NCBI RefSeq assembly: GCF_021130785.1
Contig: NW_025777521.1
Span: forward strand, 1 to 64,000
From: Homalodisca vitripennis
Lineage: Eukaryota; Arthropoda; Insecta; Hemiptera; Cicadellidae
Direction: 5' to 3'
Length of the DNA: 64,000 bases
A model generated the notes under the pieces. The model ran no database searches. It was not told the DNA's origin and saw nothing but the letters and a program-made list of their open reading frames with translations. The translations under genes and the position numbers were made by a program. This document shows positions 13,301-26,190 of the stretch, piece after piece; the stretch's first letter is position 1; the number at the start of each line of letters is the position of its first letter.

Positions 13301-16046
13301 GAAAAGTGAGAATTTTTCATTTTCAACCCCGTCAAAAAAATTCCCAAAAAATCGCGCATTCTTCACCCCTGCAGGCATTTTTTGTAAGCCCGATAGCGGG
13401 CGAACCGTTGGAGCTAGCTCGGATCGGACGAAAAATTCATAGTCAGGAATGAAGTGAACTACAAAAAAGGTCTAATGACTTTTTGCTCTATCTTCCATGG
13501 TTAAGCGACAAAACGCTCGAACATTTGAAATTCCAGAGATTTTTTCGATAAAAATAATGTTTCAAGCCCGATAGCGGCCGAACCGTTGGTCGTAGCTCAA
13601 ATCTGATTGACCCATCAAATTAGCAAATTGCGCGATCTACAGAAAAGGTCCAGTAATCTTTTGCCCTATCTCGATTGGTTTGGCCGAAAAACGTGATTAT
13701 GTACAATTTTGTTGTAACTTTTACGCGAAAACTTTGTTTTTGGGGTCGATAGCGGCGAAACCATTGGTCGGAGGTCAAAATAAGACTAACGTTTTATTTA
13801 GGAAATAAGATGACCTACAAAAAAGGTCCAGTGACTTTTTACTATATTTCCCTTAGTTTGACCGCAAAACGCGATTAAGTGCAATTATTTTGTGATTGAT
13901 ACGTGAAAATCTTGTTTCTGGAGTCGATATCAGCCGAACCGTTGATTGGAGTTTAAATCTTTATCATTCAGTAACTAGGAAACTATGAGATCTATAAAAA
14001 AGGTCCAGTAGCCTTTTGTCTTATATCCTTTAGTAAGCCTGTAAATCGCTTTGAATGGTAAAATATTTATCGTGTTTTTTACAAAATGCACATTTTGGTT
14101 GTTTTAGATTTTTTTGCTACAATGATTTGTTCAATTCATTCTGGTTCCGGATTGAACAATTATTACTACGTTACCGAGTGATTACAACCCCCCCTTGGGA
14201 ATTGGCTGAGCGTTAGCTAAGCGTCAATAGTAGATAGGGACAGAGAGAATTTATTTATTTTCACAGACACAATACCCTCTAAAAGACAACCAAGTGTGTC
14301 ATTAACCCCCGGTAACAATAAACCCCCCCCCCCTGGGATTTCCTGGTATGACCTGATAACCACCTGTAAATTCAACCCCCTGATGTGTTAACCCCCCTGG
14401 TAACATTAAACCCCCCCAGGGAATTTCCTGCCATGACCTCATGTCCGAATTTTACCAGTCACCAAATCTCTTAACCCCCCCCCCTGGGAAGATCCTGGTA
14501 TGACCAGATAACCCCCTGGAGACTTATCCCCCGGTAACGTTAACCCCCCCTGGGAATTTGTTCATATGACCAGACAATATCCTGACGAAATTAAACCCCC
14601 TCTTGTCTTAACCCCCTTAACATTAAAACCCCCTCCAGGGAATTTCCTGGCATGACTAGATAGTCTCCTGGTGATATTAAACCCCCTGTTCGACTTAAAA
14701 TACTGCCTTGAGGTCGGTTTTTTATTATGTTTATACTAAACAATTCAAGATAGCTGACCCGTGCAGACTTTTCTCCCGAGCTCATTTCTGGCTAAACCAT
14801 AGGTCGTAGATCAGATCTGAGGGCACAATCGAAAGACAAAATTAAATTTCCAACAAGAAAGGTCCAGTCACTTTTTGTCGTATCTCTAACGGTTAACCCG
14901 CAAAATGCCCTCAAAGTCAAAACTTTGATTAAAACTGAAAAATTAAATAACATAGGTCCAAGATAATTCCGAATTCCGCTTATCCCCGAATTTGGCCAAC
15001 AACCGAAAGGGAGCCTGGGGTGTGTCGTTAACCCCCGGTAACATTAACACCCCCCCCGCGCAATTTCCTCTTATGACCAAATAACCAACTGAGTAAATTG
15101 AACCCCCTGATGTATTAACCCCCGGTAGCATTAACCCCCCCCAGGGAATTCCGCTTATCTCCGAATTTTGCCAACACTCCAAAAGAGGGCCTGGGGTGTG
15201 TCATTAACCCCCGGTAACATTACCCCCCTCCCGGGATTTCTTGGTATGACCGGATAACCTACTGAGTACATTAAACCCCCTGAATTATTAACCCCCCCGG
15301 TAACATTAAACTTCCTGGCATGACCTTATATCCGAATTTTACCAATCACCAAATCCCTCTTATCCCCGAATTTGCAAGCGTTTACTTTGGGGGCCTGGGG
15401 GCGTAGCCCCCAGCGAGCCGAAGGCGAGTATATATATCTAATATACTATACAGCCGCATGTGTAACTCACTCACTGATGGATGTATACAAATTCTAACCT
15501 ACTTCTAGAAGTGCTAGAAACTTGAAATTTGGCACACAGGTACCTTTTGCCGTGTAACCAACAGGAAAAGTCTGAAAACCGGGAATTTTTACTTTTAAAA
15601 CCCCTCAAAAAAATTCCCGAAAAATCGCGCATTCTTTACCCTTGCAGGCCTTTCTTGTAAGCCCGATAGCGGGCGAACCGTTGGAGCTAGCTTCGATCTA
15701 ACGAAAAATCGTTAGTCAGGAATGAAGTGAACTACAAAAAAGGTCCAGTGACTTTTTGCTCTATCTTCCATGGTTAAGCGACAAAACGCTCGAACATTTG
15801 AAATTCCAGAGATTTTTTTGATAAAAATAATGTTTCGAGCCCGATAGCGGCCGAACCGTTGGTCGTAGCTCAAATCTGATTGACCCATCAAATTAGCAAA
15901 TTGTGCGATCTACAGAAAAGGTCCATTGACCTTTTGCCCTATCTCCATTGGTTTGGCCGCAAAACGTGATTATGTGCAATTTTTTTGTAATATTTACGTG
16001 AAAAGTTTGTTTTTGATGTCGATAGCGGCGAAACCATTGGTCGGAG
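10312..16046 (+). repeat. Satellite unit 3, long form
   Basis: Unit of 5735 bp with the same block order as unit 1, including the long-form-only stretch (about 12255-13140) and the double C cassette (14190-14690 and 15030-15320). It differs from unit 1 mostly by homopolymer indels and a few substitutions. Hairpins are at 12070-12088 and 15395-15413. Confidence 0.88.
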
Positions 16047-19000
16047 GTCAAAATAAAACAAAGGTTAGATTTAGGAAATAATGTGATCTGCAAAAAAGGT
16101 CCAGTGACTTTTTACTCTATCTCCATTAGTTTTGGCCGCAAAATGCGATTAAGTGAATAGATTTGGAAATGTTCGCCTACAAATTTACATTCCAGGTTTG
16201 ATAGCGGCTAAACTATTGGTCGCAACTAAAAAAAAATTTCATTGGGACTTTTAGGAAATGACGTGATCTACATAAAAGGTTTAGTAACATTTTGCCCTAT
16301 CCTAAGTGGTTTGGCCACATTACGCGTTTAAAAGGAAATGTTTTATTTTTTGGGTTTTACGTGAGATTTTGTTTTCTGGGCTCCATTGTAGACAAAACCT
16401 TAGTTATAGTCCGGATTAAAAATTTGATTTTAATACAAAATTTTACGTTCTACAAAAAAGGTCCAGTAATCTTTTAACCTCCATCCTTTGGGAAGTTCCC
16501 AGGATGACCAGATAAATTATGTCTTGAAATTTGGTAACGTTACTGGAGTCCATAGCGATTGTATGACCGATCATGTCCGAATTTTACCTATCAATAAACC
16601 ATTTATAAACAGCTATTGGTAGGTTCTACAAAATAGTAGCTTATTGTTGTATATTTTACTGTAAGCCTGTTACACGCTCTCAAAGGCAAAATATTTTTTG
16701 TAATTTGGCAATTTTTTGGGTTTTAAATTTTTCTGACTAAAATTTGTGTAATTCGTTATGAGTTCCAGATTGAGTTTGTATTACTAAGTAAACGAGTGAC
16801 TAGTAAACGTGTACTAGAGCACATCATTAATTGGCTGAGCGTTAGCGAAGTTCAATAGTAATTAGGGACATAGTGAATTTTATTATTTTTGCTTACAAAC
16901 ACAAAACACACTCTAAGAGGCAAAAGTGTGGTAAATTAAACCCCCTGATGTGTTACCCCCCCCCGGTACATTTAAACCCCCCAGGGAATTTTCTGGCATG
17001 ACCTCATGTCCAAATTTTACCAATAATCAAATCTCTTAACCCCCCTTGGGAAGTTCCTGGTATGACTAGATAACCCCCTGATGTCTTAACCCCCGGTAAC
17101 GTTAACACCCCCCCTGGGAATTTCTCGGCATGACCTCATGTCCAAATTTTACCAATCACCAAATCCCTCTCATCCCCGATTTTGCTAGCGTACATCAGAT
17201 CTACCAATCACCAAATCCTTTAACCACCCCCGGGAAGTTCCTGGTATGACTAGATAACCTCCTGAGTAAATTAAACCCCCTGATGTCTTAAACTCCGGTA
17301 ACGTTAACCCCCCCTGGGAATTTCCTGACATGACTATATAAACTCCTGAGCAAATAAAACCCCCTAAACAATTTAAAAATGTTGACTTAGGGTAGGTTTT
17401 TTACTATATTTCCACTCAACAATTTACAATAGTTGACAGGTGCAGACTTTACTACCACGCTCTGTACCTCCTAAACCAGAGCTCGTAGCTCAAATCTGAT
17501 GGCATAATCGAAAGAGAAAATTAAATTTCCGACAAGAAAGGTCCAGTCACTTTTTGTCGTATCTCTAACGGTTAAGCCGTAAAACGCTCCCAAAGTCAAA
17601 AGTTTGGGTAAATCTGGAAAATTAAACTATGGTATACATACGTCCTCTGACTTTGGTTAAAACCAAATTCTTCTTGTCTCCAAATTTCGCGAAAACATAA
17701 CTTAACTCTTCTACCACATCAATTGATTAATATTATACACCACACATCTTTTGGCTGAGCGTTAGCGAAGCATTACGACCCGTAAGATTCTCGAGAACGG
17801 ATACATAAAATTTGGAAACCTCACGTCTGAATTTAACGAATCACTGAATTACGCTTATCCCCGAAATTAGCCAACACCCAAATGGGGGCCTGGGGGCGTA
17901 GCCCCCAGCGAGCCGAAGGCGAGTCTAATATACTTATACAGCCGCATGTGTAACTGACTGACTGACATATAGATACAAATTCTAACATAGTTCTAGAAGT
18001 GCTGGAAACTTGAAATTTGGCACGCAGGTACCTTTCACAATATGACCCGGAGGAAAAGTCTGAAAACCGGACTTTTTTACTTTTAAACCCCTCAAAAAAA
18101 TTCCTCAAAAATCGCGCATTCTTCACCCCTGCAGGCATTTCTTGTAAGCCTGATAGCGGGTGAACCGTTGGAGCTAGCTTCGATCTGACGAAAAATCGTT
18201 AGTCAGGAATGAAGTGAACTAAAAGAAAGGTCTAGTGACTTTTTGTCCTATCTCGTGTGGTTAAGCCACAAAACACGGAAATGTTTGACATTCCAGAGAT
18301 TTTTTCGCTTAAAATAAAGTTTCGAGCCCGATAGTGGCCGAACGGTAGGTCGTAGCTCAAATCTGATTGAGCTACTAATTCTAACCTACTTCCAGATGAG
18401 TTAGAGACTTGAAATTTGGTACACAGATAGCTTTCCACGTGTAACCACCAGGAAAATCCCGAAAAGTGAGAATTTTTCATTTTCAACCCGTCAAAAAAAT
18501 TCCCAAAAAATCGCGCATTCTTCACCCCTGCAGGCATTTTTTGTAAGCCCGATAGCGGGCGAACCGTTGGAGCTAGCTCGGATCGGACGGAAAATTCATG
18601 GTCAGGAATGAAGTGAACTACAAAAAAGGTCTAATGACTTTTTGCTCTATCTTCCATGGTTAAGCGACAAAACGCTCGAACATTTGAAATTCCAGAGATT
18701 TTTTCGATAAAAATAATGTTTCAAGCCCGATAGCGGCCGAACCGTTGGTCGTAGCTCAAATCTGATTGACCCATCAAATTAGCAAATTGCGCGATCTACA
18801 GAAAAGGTCCAGTAATCTTTTGCCCTATCTCGATTGGTTTGGCCGAAAAACGTGATTATGTACAATTTTGTTGTAACTTTTACGCGAAACTTTTGTTTTT
18901 GGGGTCGATAGCGGCGAAACCATTGGTCGGAGGTCAAAATAAGACTAACGTTTTATTTAGGAAATAAGATGACCTACAAAAAAGGTCCAGTGACTTTTTA

Positions 19001-20683
19001 CTATATTTCCCTTAGTTTGACCGCAAAACGCGATTAAGTGAAAATATTGGACATTTTCACCTAAAAATTTACATTCCGGGCTTGATAGCGGCTAAACGGT
19101 TGGTCGTAACTCAAAACAAATTTTAAACGGGATTTAGGAAATCACGTGATCTACAGAAAAGGTTCAGTGACTTCGGGAGTTGGCTGAGCGTTAGCTAAGC
19201 GTCAATAGTAGATAGGGACAGAGGAATATTTATTATGTTCACAGACACAATACCCTCTAAAAAAGGCCCAAGTGTGTCATTAACCCCCGGTAATATTAAC
19301 CCCCCCCCCCGGGGATTTCCTGGTATGACCTGATAACCTCCTGTACATTCAACCCCCTGATGTGTTAACCCCCCTGGTAACATTAAACCCCCCCAGGGAA
19401 TTTCCTGCCATGACCTCATGTCCGAATTTTACCAGTCACCAAATCTCTTAACCCCCCCCCCTGGGAAGATCCTGGTATGACCAGATAACCCCCTGGAGAC
19501 TTATCCCCCGGTAACGTTAACCCCCCCTGGGAATTTGTTCATATGACCAGACAATATCCTGACGAAATTAAACCCCCTCTTGTCTTAACCTCCTTAACAT
19601 TAATCACCCACCCAGGGAATTTCTCGCCTTGACTAGATAGTCTCCTGGTGATATTAAACCCCCTGTTCGACTTAAAATACTGCCTTGAGGTCGGTTTTTA
19701 TTATGTTTATACTAAACAATTCAAGATAGCTGGCCCGTGCAGACTTTTCTCCCGAGCTCATTTCTGGCTAAACCATAGGTCGTAGATCAGATCTGAGGGC
19801 ACAATCGAAAGACAAAATTAAATTTCCAACAAGAAAGGTCCAGTCACTTTTTGTCGTATCTCTAACGGTTTAACCGCAAAATGCCCTCAAAGTCAAAAGT
19901 TTTTACGAATCCGGAAAAAAATCTATGAAAAAGGTCAATTTTTTAAATCCCTTGTCATTTACTTAATGTCCGGACTTAACCAGTCACCGAATTCCGCTTA
20001 TCCCCGAATTTGCAAGCGTTTACTTTGGGGGCCTGGGGGCGTAGCCCCCAGCGAGCCGAAGGCGAGTATATATATCTAATATACTATACAGCCGCATGTG
20101 TAACTCACTCACTGATGGATGTATACAAATTCTAACCTACTTCTAGAAGTGCTAGAAACTTGAAATTTGGCACACAGGTACCTTTTGCCGTGTAACCAAC
20201 AGGAAAAGTCTGAAAACCGGGAATTTTTACTTTTAAACCCCTCAAAAAAATTCCCGAAAAATCGCGCATTCTTTACCCTTGCAGGCCTTTCTTGTAAGCC
20301 CGATAGCGGGCGAACCGTTGGAGCTAGCTTCGATCTAACGAAAAATCGTTAGTCAGGAATGAAGTGAACTACAAAAAAGGTCCAGTGACTTTTTGCTCTA
20401 TCTTCCATGGTTAAGCGACAAAACGCTCGAACATTTGAAATTCCAGAGATTTTTTTGATAAAAATAATGTTTCGAGCCCGATAGCGGCCGAACCGTTGGT
20501 CGTAGCTCAAATCTGATTGACCCATCAAATTAGCAAATTGTGCGATCTACAGAAAAGGTCCATTGACCTTTTGCCCTATCTCCATTGGTTTGGCCGAAAA
20601 ACGTGATTATGTGCAATTTTTTTGTAATATTTACGTGAAAAGTTTGTTTTTGATGTCGATAGCGGCGAAACCATTGGTCGGAG
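16047..20683 (+). repeat. Satellite unit 4, short form with two rearranged patches
   Basis: Unit of 4637 bp with the short-form layout of unit 2. Two local differences stand out. Positions about 16470-16600 replace ordinary T-rich subunit sequence with a mixture containing cassette phrases (GGGAAGTTCC, ATGACCAGATAA). Positions about 17130-17290 carry roughly 80 extra bases of cassette-like DNA, which accounts for the length difference from unit 2. Hairpins are at 17890-17908 and 20033-20051. Confidence 0.87.
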
Positions 20684-23600
20684 GTCAAAATAAATCAAAG
20701 GTTAGATTTAGGAAATAATGTGATCTGCAAAAAAGGTCCAGTGACTTTTTACTCTATCTCCATTAGTTTGGCCGCAAAATGCGATTAAGTGAATAGATTT
20801 GGAAATGTTCGCCTACAAATTTACATTCCGGGTTTGATAGCGGCTAAACTATTGGTCGCAACTAAAAAAAAATTTCATTGGGATTTAGGAAATGACGTGA
20901 TCTACATAAAAGGTTAAGTAACATTTTGCCCTATCCTCAAAGGTTTGGCCACATTACGCGTTTTAAAGTTTTGATTTTTTGGGTTTTACGTGAGATTTTG
21001 TTTTCTGGGCTCCATTGTAGACAAAACCTTAGTTATAGTCCGGATTAAAAATTTGATTTTAATACAAAATTTTACGTTCTACAAAAAAGGTCCAGTAAGC
21101 TTTTGCTCTACCTCCATCGGTTTGGTTAATAAATGTCAATATTTTGAAATTTGGACGTGAAAATTTTGTTACTGGAGTCCATAGCGATTGACCCGATTAT
21201 GCTAGCTTAAATATCAAAACATTTATAAACAGCTATTGGTAGGTTCTACAAAATAGTAGCTTATTGTTGTATATTTTACTGTAAGCCTGTTACACGCTCT
21301 CAAAGGCAAAATATTTTTTGTAATTTGGCAATTATAGGGGTTTTGCTTTTTCTGACTAAAATTTGTGTAATTCGTTATGAGTTCCAGATTGAGTTTGTAT
21401 TACTAAGTAAACGAGTGACTAGTAAACGTGTACTAGAGCACATCATTAATTGGCTGAGCGTTAGCGAAGTTCAATAGTAATTAGGGACATAGTGAATTTT
21501 ATTATTTTTGCTTACAAACACAAAACACACTCTAAGAGGCAAAAGTGTGGTAAATTAAACCCCCTGATGTGTTACCCCCCCCGGTACATTTAAACCCCCC
21601 CAGGGAATTTTCTGGCATGACCTCATGTCCAAATTTTACCAATAATCAAATCTCTTAACCCCCCTTGGGAAGTTCCTGGTATGACTAGATAACCCCCTGA
21701 TGTCTTAACCCCCGGTAACGTTAACACCCCCCCTGGGAATTTCCTGGCATGACCTCATGTCCAAATTTTACCAATCATCAATTCTCTTAACCCCCCTTGG
21801 GAAGTTCCTGGTATGACCAGATAACCCCCTGATGTCTTAAACTCCGGTAACGTTAACCCCCCCTGGGAATTTCCTGACATGACTATATAAACTCCTGAGC
21901 AAATAAAACCCCCTAAACAATTTAAAAATGTTGACTTAGGGTAGGTTTTTTACTATATTTCCACTCAACAATTTACAATAGTTGACAGGTGCAGACTTTA
22001 CTACCACGCTCTGTACCTCCTAAACCAGAGCTCGTAGCTCAAATCTGATGGCATAATCGAAAGAGAAAATTAAATTTCCGACAAGAAAGGTCCAGTCACT
22101 TTTTGTCGTATCTCTAACGGTTAAGCCGTAAAACGCTCCCAAAGTCAAAAGTTTGGGTAAATCTGGAAAATTAAACTATGGTATACATACGTCCTCTGAC
22201 TTTGGTTAAAACCAAATTCTTCTTGTCTCCAAATTTCGCGAAAACATAACTTAACTCTTCTACCACATCAATTGATTAATATTATACACCACACATCTTT
22301 TGGCTGAGCGTTAGCGAAGCATTACGACCCGTAAGATTCTCGAGAACGGATACATAAAATTTGGAAACCTCACGTCTGAATTTAACGAATCACTGAATTA
22401 CGCTTATCCCCGAAATTAGCCAACACCCAAATGGGGGCCTGGGGGCGTAGCCCCCAGCGAGCCGAAGGCGAGTCTAATATACTTATACAGCCGCATGTGT
22501 AACTGACTGACTGACATATAGATACAAATTCTAACATAGTTCTAGAAGTGCTGGAAACTTGAAATTTGGCACGCAGGTACCTTTCACAATATGACCCGGA
22601 GGAAAAGTCTGAAAACCGGACTTTTTTACTTTTAAACCCCTCAAAAAAATTCCTCAAAAATCGCGCATTCTTCACCCCTGCAGGCATTTCTTGTAAGCCT
22701 GATAGCGGGTGAACCGTTGGAGCTAGCTTCGATCTGACGAAAAATCGTTAGTCAGGAATGAAGTGAACTAAAAGAAAGGTCTAGTGACTTTTTGTCCTAT
22801 CTCGTGTGGTTAAGCCACAAAACACGGAAATGTTTGACATTCCAGAGATTTTTTCGCTTAAAATAAAGTTTCGAGCCCGATAGTGGCCGAACGATAGGTC
22901 GTAGCTCAAATCTGATTGAGCTACTAATTCTAACCTACTTCCAGATGAGTTAGAGACTTGAAATTTGGTACACAGATAGCTTTCCACGTGTAACCACCAG
23001 GAAAATCCCGAAAAGTGAGAATTTTTCATTTTCAACCCCTCAAAAAAATTCCCAAAAAATCGCGCATTCTTCACCCCTGCAGGCATTTTTTGTAAGCCCG
23101 ATAGCGGGCGAACCGTTGGAGCTAGCTCGGATCTGACGGAAAATTCATGGTCAGGAATGAAGTGAACTACAAAAAAGGTCTAATGACTTTTTGCTCTATC
23201 TTCCATGGTTAAGCGACAAAACGCTCGAACATTTGAAATTCCAGAGATTTTTTCGATAAAAATAATGTTTCAAGCCCGATAGCGGCCGAACCGTTGGTCG
23301 TAGCTCAAATCTGATTGACCCATCAAATTAGCAAATTGCGCGATCTACAGAAAAGGTCCAGTAATCTTTTGCCCTATCTCGATTGGTTTGGCCGAAAAAC
23401 GTGATTATGTACAATTTTGTTGTAACTTTTACGCGAAACTTTTGTTTTTGGGGTCGATAGCGGCGAAACCATTGGTCGGAGGTCAAAATAAGACTAACGT
23501 TTTATTTAGGAAATAAGATGACCTACAAAAAAGGTCCAGTGACTTTTTACTATATTTCCCTTAGTTTGACCGCAAAACGCGATTAAGTGAAAATATTGGA

Positions 23601-26190
23601 CATTTTCACCTAAAAATTTACATTCCGGGCTTGATAGCGGCTAAACGGTTGGTCGTAACTCAAAACAAATTTTAAACGGGATTTAGGAAATCACGTGATC
23701 TACAGAAAAGGTTCAGTGACTTCGGGAGTTGGCTGAGCGTTAGCTAAGCGTCAATAGTAGATAGGGACAGAGGAATATTTATTATGTTCACAGACACAAT
23801 ACCCTCTAAAAAAGGCCCAAGTGTGTCATTAACCCCCGGTAATATTAACCCCCCCCCCGGGGATTTCCTGGTATGACCTGATAACCTCCTGTACATTCAA
23901 CCCCCTGATGTGTTAACCCCCCTGGTAACATTAAACCCCCCCAGGGAATTTCCTGCCATGACCTCATGTCCGAATTTTACCAGTCACCAAATCTCTTAAC
24001 CCCCCCCCTGGGAAGATCCTGGTATGACCAGATAACCCCCTGGAGACTTATCCCCCGGTAACGTTAACCCCCCCTGGGAATTTGTTCATATGACCAGACA
24101 ATATCCTGACGAAATTAAACCCCCTCTTGTCTTAACCTCCTTAACATTAATCACCCACCCAGGGAATTTCTCGCCTTGACTAGATAGTCTCCTGGTGATA
24201 TTAAACCCCCTGTTCGACTTAAAATACTGCCTTGAGGTCGGTTTTTATTATGTTTATACTAAACAATTCAAGATAGCTGGCCCGTGCAGACTTTTCTCCC
24301 GAGCTCATTTCTGGCTAAACCATAGGTCGTAGATCAGATCTGAGGGCACAATCGAAAGACAAAATTAAATTTCCAACAAGAAAGGTCCAGTCACTTTTTG
24401 TCGTATCTCTAACGGTTTAACCGCAAAATGCCCTCAAAGTCAAAAGTTTTTACGAATCCGGAAAAAAATCTATGAAAAAGGTCAATTTTTTAAATCCCTT
24501 GTCATTTACTTAATGTCCGGACTTAACCAGTCACCGAATTCCGCTTATCCCCGAATTTGCAAGCGTTTACTTTGGGGGCCTACAAAAAAGGTCCAGTGAC
24601 TTTTTGCTCTATCTTCCATGGTTAAGCGACAAAACGCTCGAACATTTGAAATTCCAGAGATTTTTTCGATAAAAATAATGTTTCGAGCCCGATAGCGGCC
24701 GCCGAACGGTAGGTCGTAGCTCAAATCTGATTGACCCATTAAATTAGCAAATTACGTGATCTACAGAAAAGGTCCAGTGACTTTTTGCCCTATCTCTATC
24801 GGTATAACCGCAATACGTGATTATGTGCAAAATTTATGTAATTTTCACGTCAACATTTTGTTTTTGGTGTCGATAGCGGCAAAACCGTTGGTCGGAAGTC
24901 AAAATAAAACAAAGGTTTGATTTAGCAAATGAAGTGATCTACAAAAGAGGTCCAGTGACTTTTTGACCTATCTACAATGGTTCGACCTCAAAACGCGTTT
25001 AAATGCAATTATTTTGTGATTGATACGTATAAATCTTGTTTCTGGAGTCGGTATCAGCCGATCCGTTGATTGGAGTTTAAATCTTTATCATTCAGTAACT
25101 AGAAAACTATGAGATCTATAAAAAAGGTCCAGTAGCCTTTTGTCTTATATCCTTTAGTAAGCCTGTAAATCGCTTTCAATGGTAAAATATTTATCGTGTT
25201 TTTTTTACAAAATGCACATTTTGGTTGTTTTAGATTTTTTGCTACTATGATTTGTTAAATTCATTCTGGTTCCAGATTTAACAATTATTACTACGTTACC
25301 GAGTGATTACAACCCCCCCCCAGGGAATTGGCTGAGCGTTAGCTAAACGCCAATAGTAGATAGTGACATAGAGAATGTATTTATTTTAACACACACAACA
25401 ACCTCTAAAAGAGAACCACGTGTGTGTTAACACCCAGTAACAATAAACCCCCCCTCTGGAATTTCCCAGTATGACCAGATAACCTCCTGAGTAAATTAAA
25501 CCCCCTGGTGTCTTAACCCCCGGTAACATTAACCCCCCCCCCCCGGGATTTCCTGGTATGACCAGATAAGCTCCTGAGTACATTAAACCTCCTGAAATGT
25601 TAACCCCCCCCGGTAACATTAAACCCCCCCAGGGAATTTCCTGGCATGACCTCATGTCCGAATTTTACCAATCACCAAATCGCTCTTTTCCCCACCAGTG
25701 CAGACATTTATTCCAAGCGTTGTACCGACTAAACCATAGGTCGTAGATCAAATCTGAGGGCACAAATCAAAAGACAAAATTAAATTTCCGACAAGAAAGG
25801 TTCAGTCACTTTTTTGTCGTATCTCTAACGGTTAAGCCGCAAAACGCCCTCAAAGTCAAAAGTTTGGGTAAATCCGGAAAATTAAACTATGGTATACATA
25901 CGTCCTCTGACTTTGGTTAAAACCAAATTCTTCTTGTCTCCAAATTTCACGAACACATAACTTAACTCTTCTACCACATCAATTGATTAATATTATACAC
26001 CACACATCTTTTGGCTGAGCGTTTGCGAAGCATTACGACCCGTAAGATTCTCGAGAACGGATACATAAAATTTGGAAACTTCACGTCTGAATTTAAACCA
26101 ATCACCGAACTACGCTTATCCCCGAATTTAGCCAACACCCAAATGGGGGCCTGGGGGCGTAGCCCCCAGCGAGCCGAAGGCGAGTATATA
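20684..26190 (+). repeat. Terminal satellite unit, short/long chimera
   Basis: The first 3.9 kb follow the short form (hairpin 22439-22457). At about 24577-24582 the text runs from GGGGGCC straight into TACAAAAAAGGTCC, skipping the hairpin and CTCACTCA module that occupy about 9660-9997 in unit 2 (about 340 bp). After that the unit is more diverged and resembles the long form (subunits 24590-25250, C cassette 25310-25640, box GGCTGAGCGTTTGCGAAG at 26013-26030, hairpin 26151-26169). Divergence at the array edge is what is expected when terminal copies escape homogenisation. Confidence 0.85.
26146..26190 (+). repeat. Array-terminal hairpin and right boundary of satellite
   Basis: The last hairpin (26151-26169) plus CGAGCCGAAGGCGAG (26170-26184) is followed by a short TA run and then by sequence with no similarity to the array. 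Inside the array the same motif is followed by the CTCACTCA or GACTGACTGAC module, which is missing here. Confidence 0.8.

Larger units (their letters stand above)
1..26190. repeat. Large higher-order satellite array (right end included)
   Basis: The sequence beginning GTCAAAATAAATCAAAGG at position 1 returns at 5755, 10312, 16047 (with small changes) and 20684, so the block is a tandem array with periods of 5754, 4557, 5735 and 4637 bp. Copies are nearly identical over kilobases, differing mainly by single-base indels in homopolymers, which indicates recent amplification or homogenisation. Each unit is a mosaic of T-rich 178-bp subunits, C-tract cassettes and hairpin modules. No frame stays open for more than about 100 codons. 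The left end lies outside the window; the right end is at about 26190, where sequence becomes unique. Function is unknown; such arrays are usually heterochromatic. Confidence 0.93.

Noticed and set aside
17833..18138. Repeated 101-codon frames as real genes
   Set aside because: Kept only as a low-interest finding: the frames cross the GC hairpin and tetranucleotide run, one equivalent is broken, and no family is recognised.
1..26190. Possible CRISPR array because hairpin motifs recur
   Set aside because: Spacing is 2-4 kb, the intervening DNA is itself repeated, and the setting is eukaryotic.
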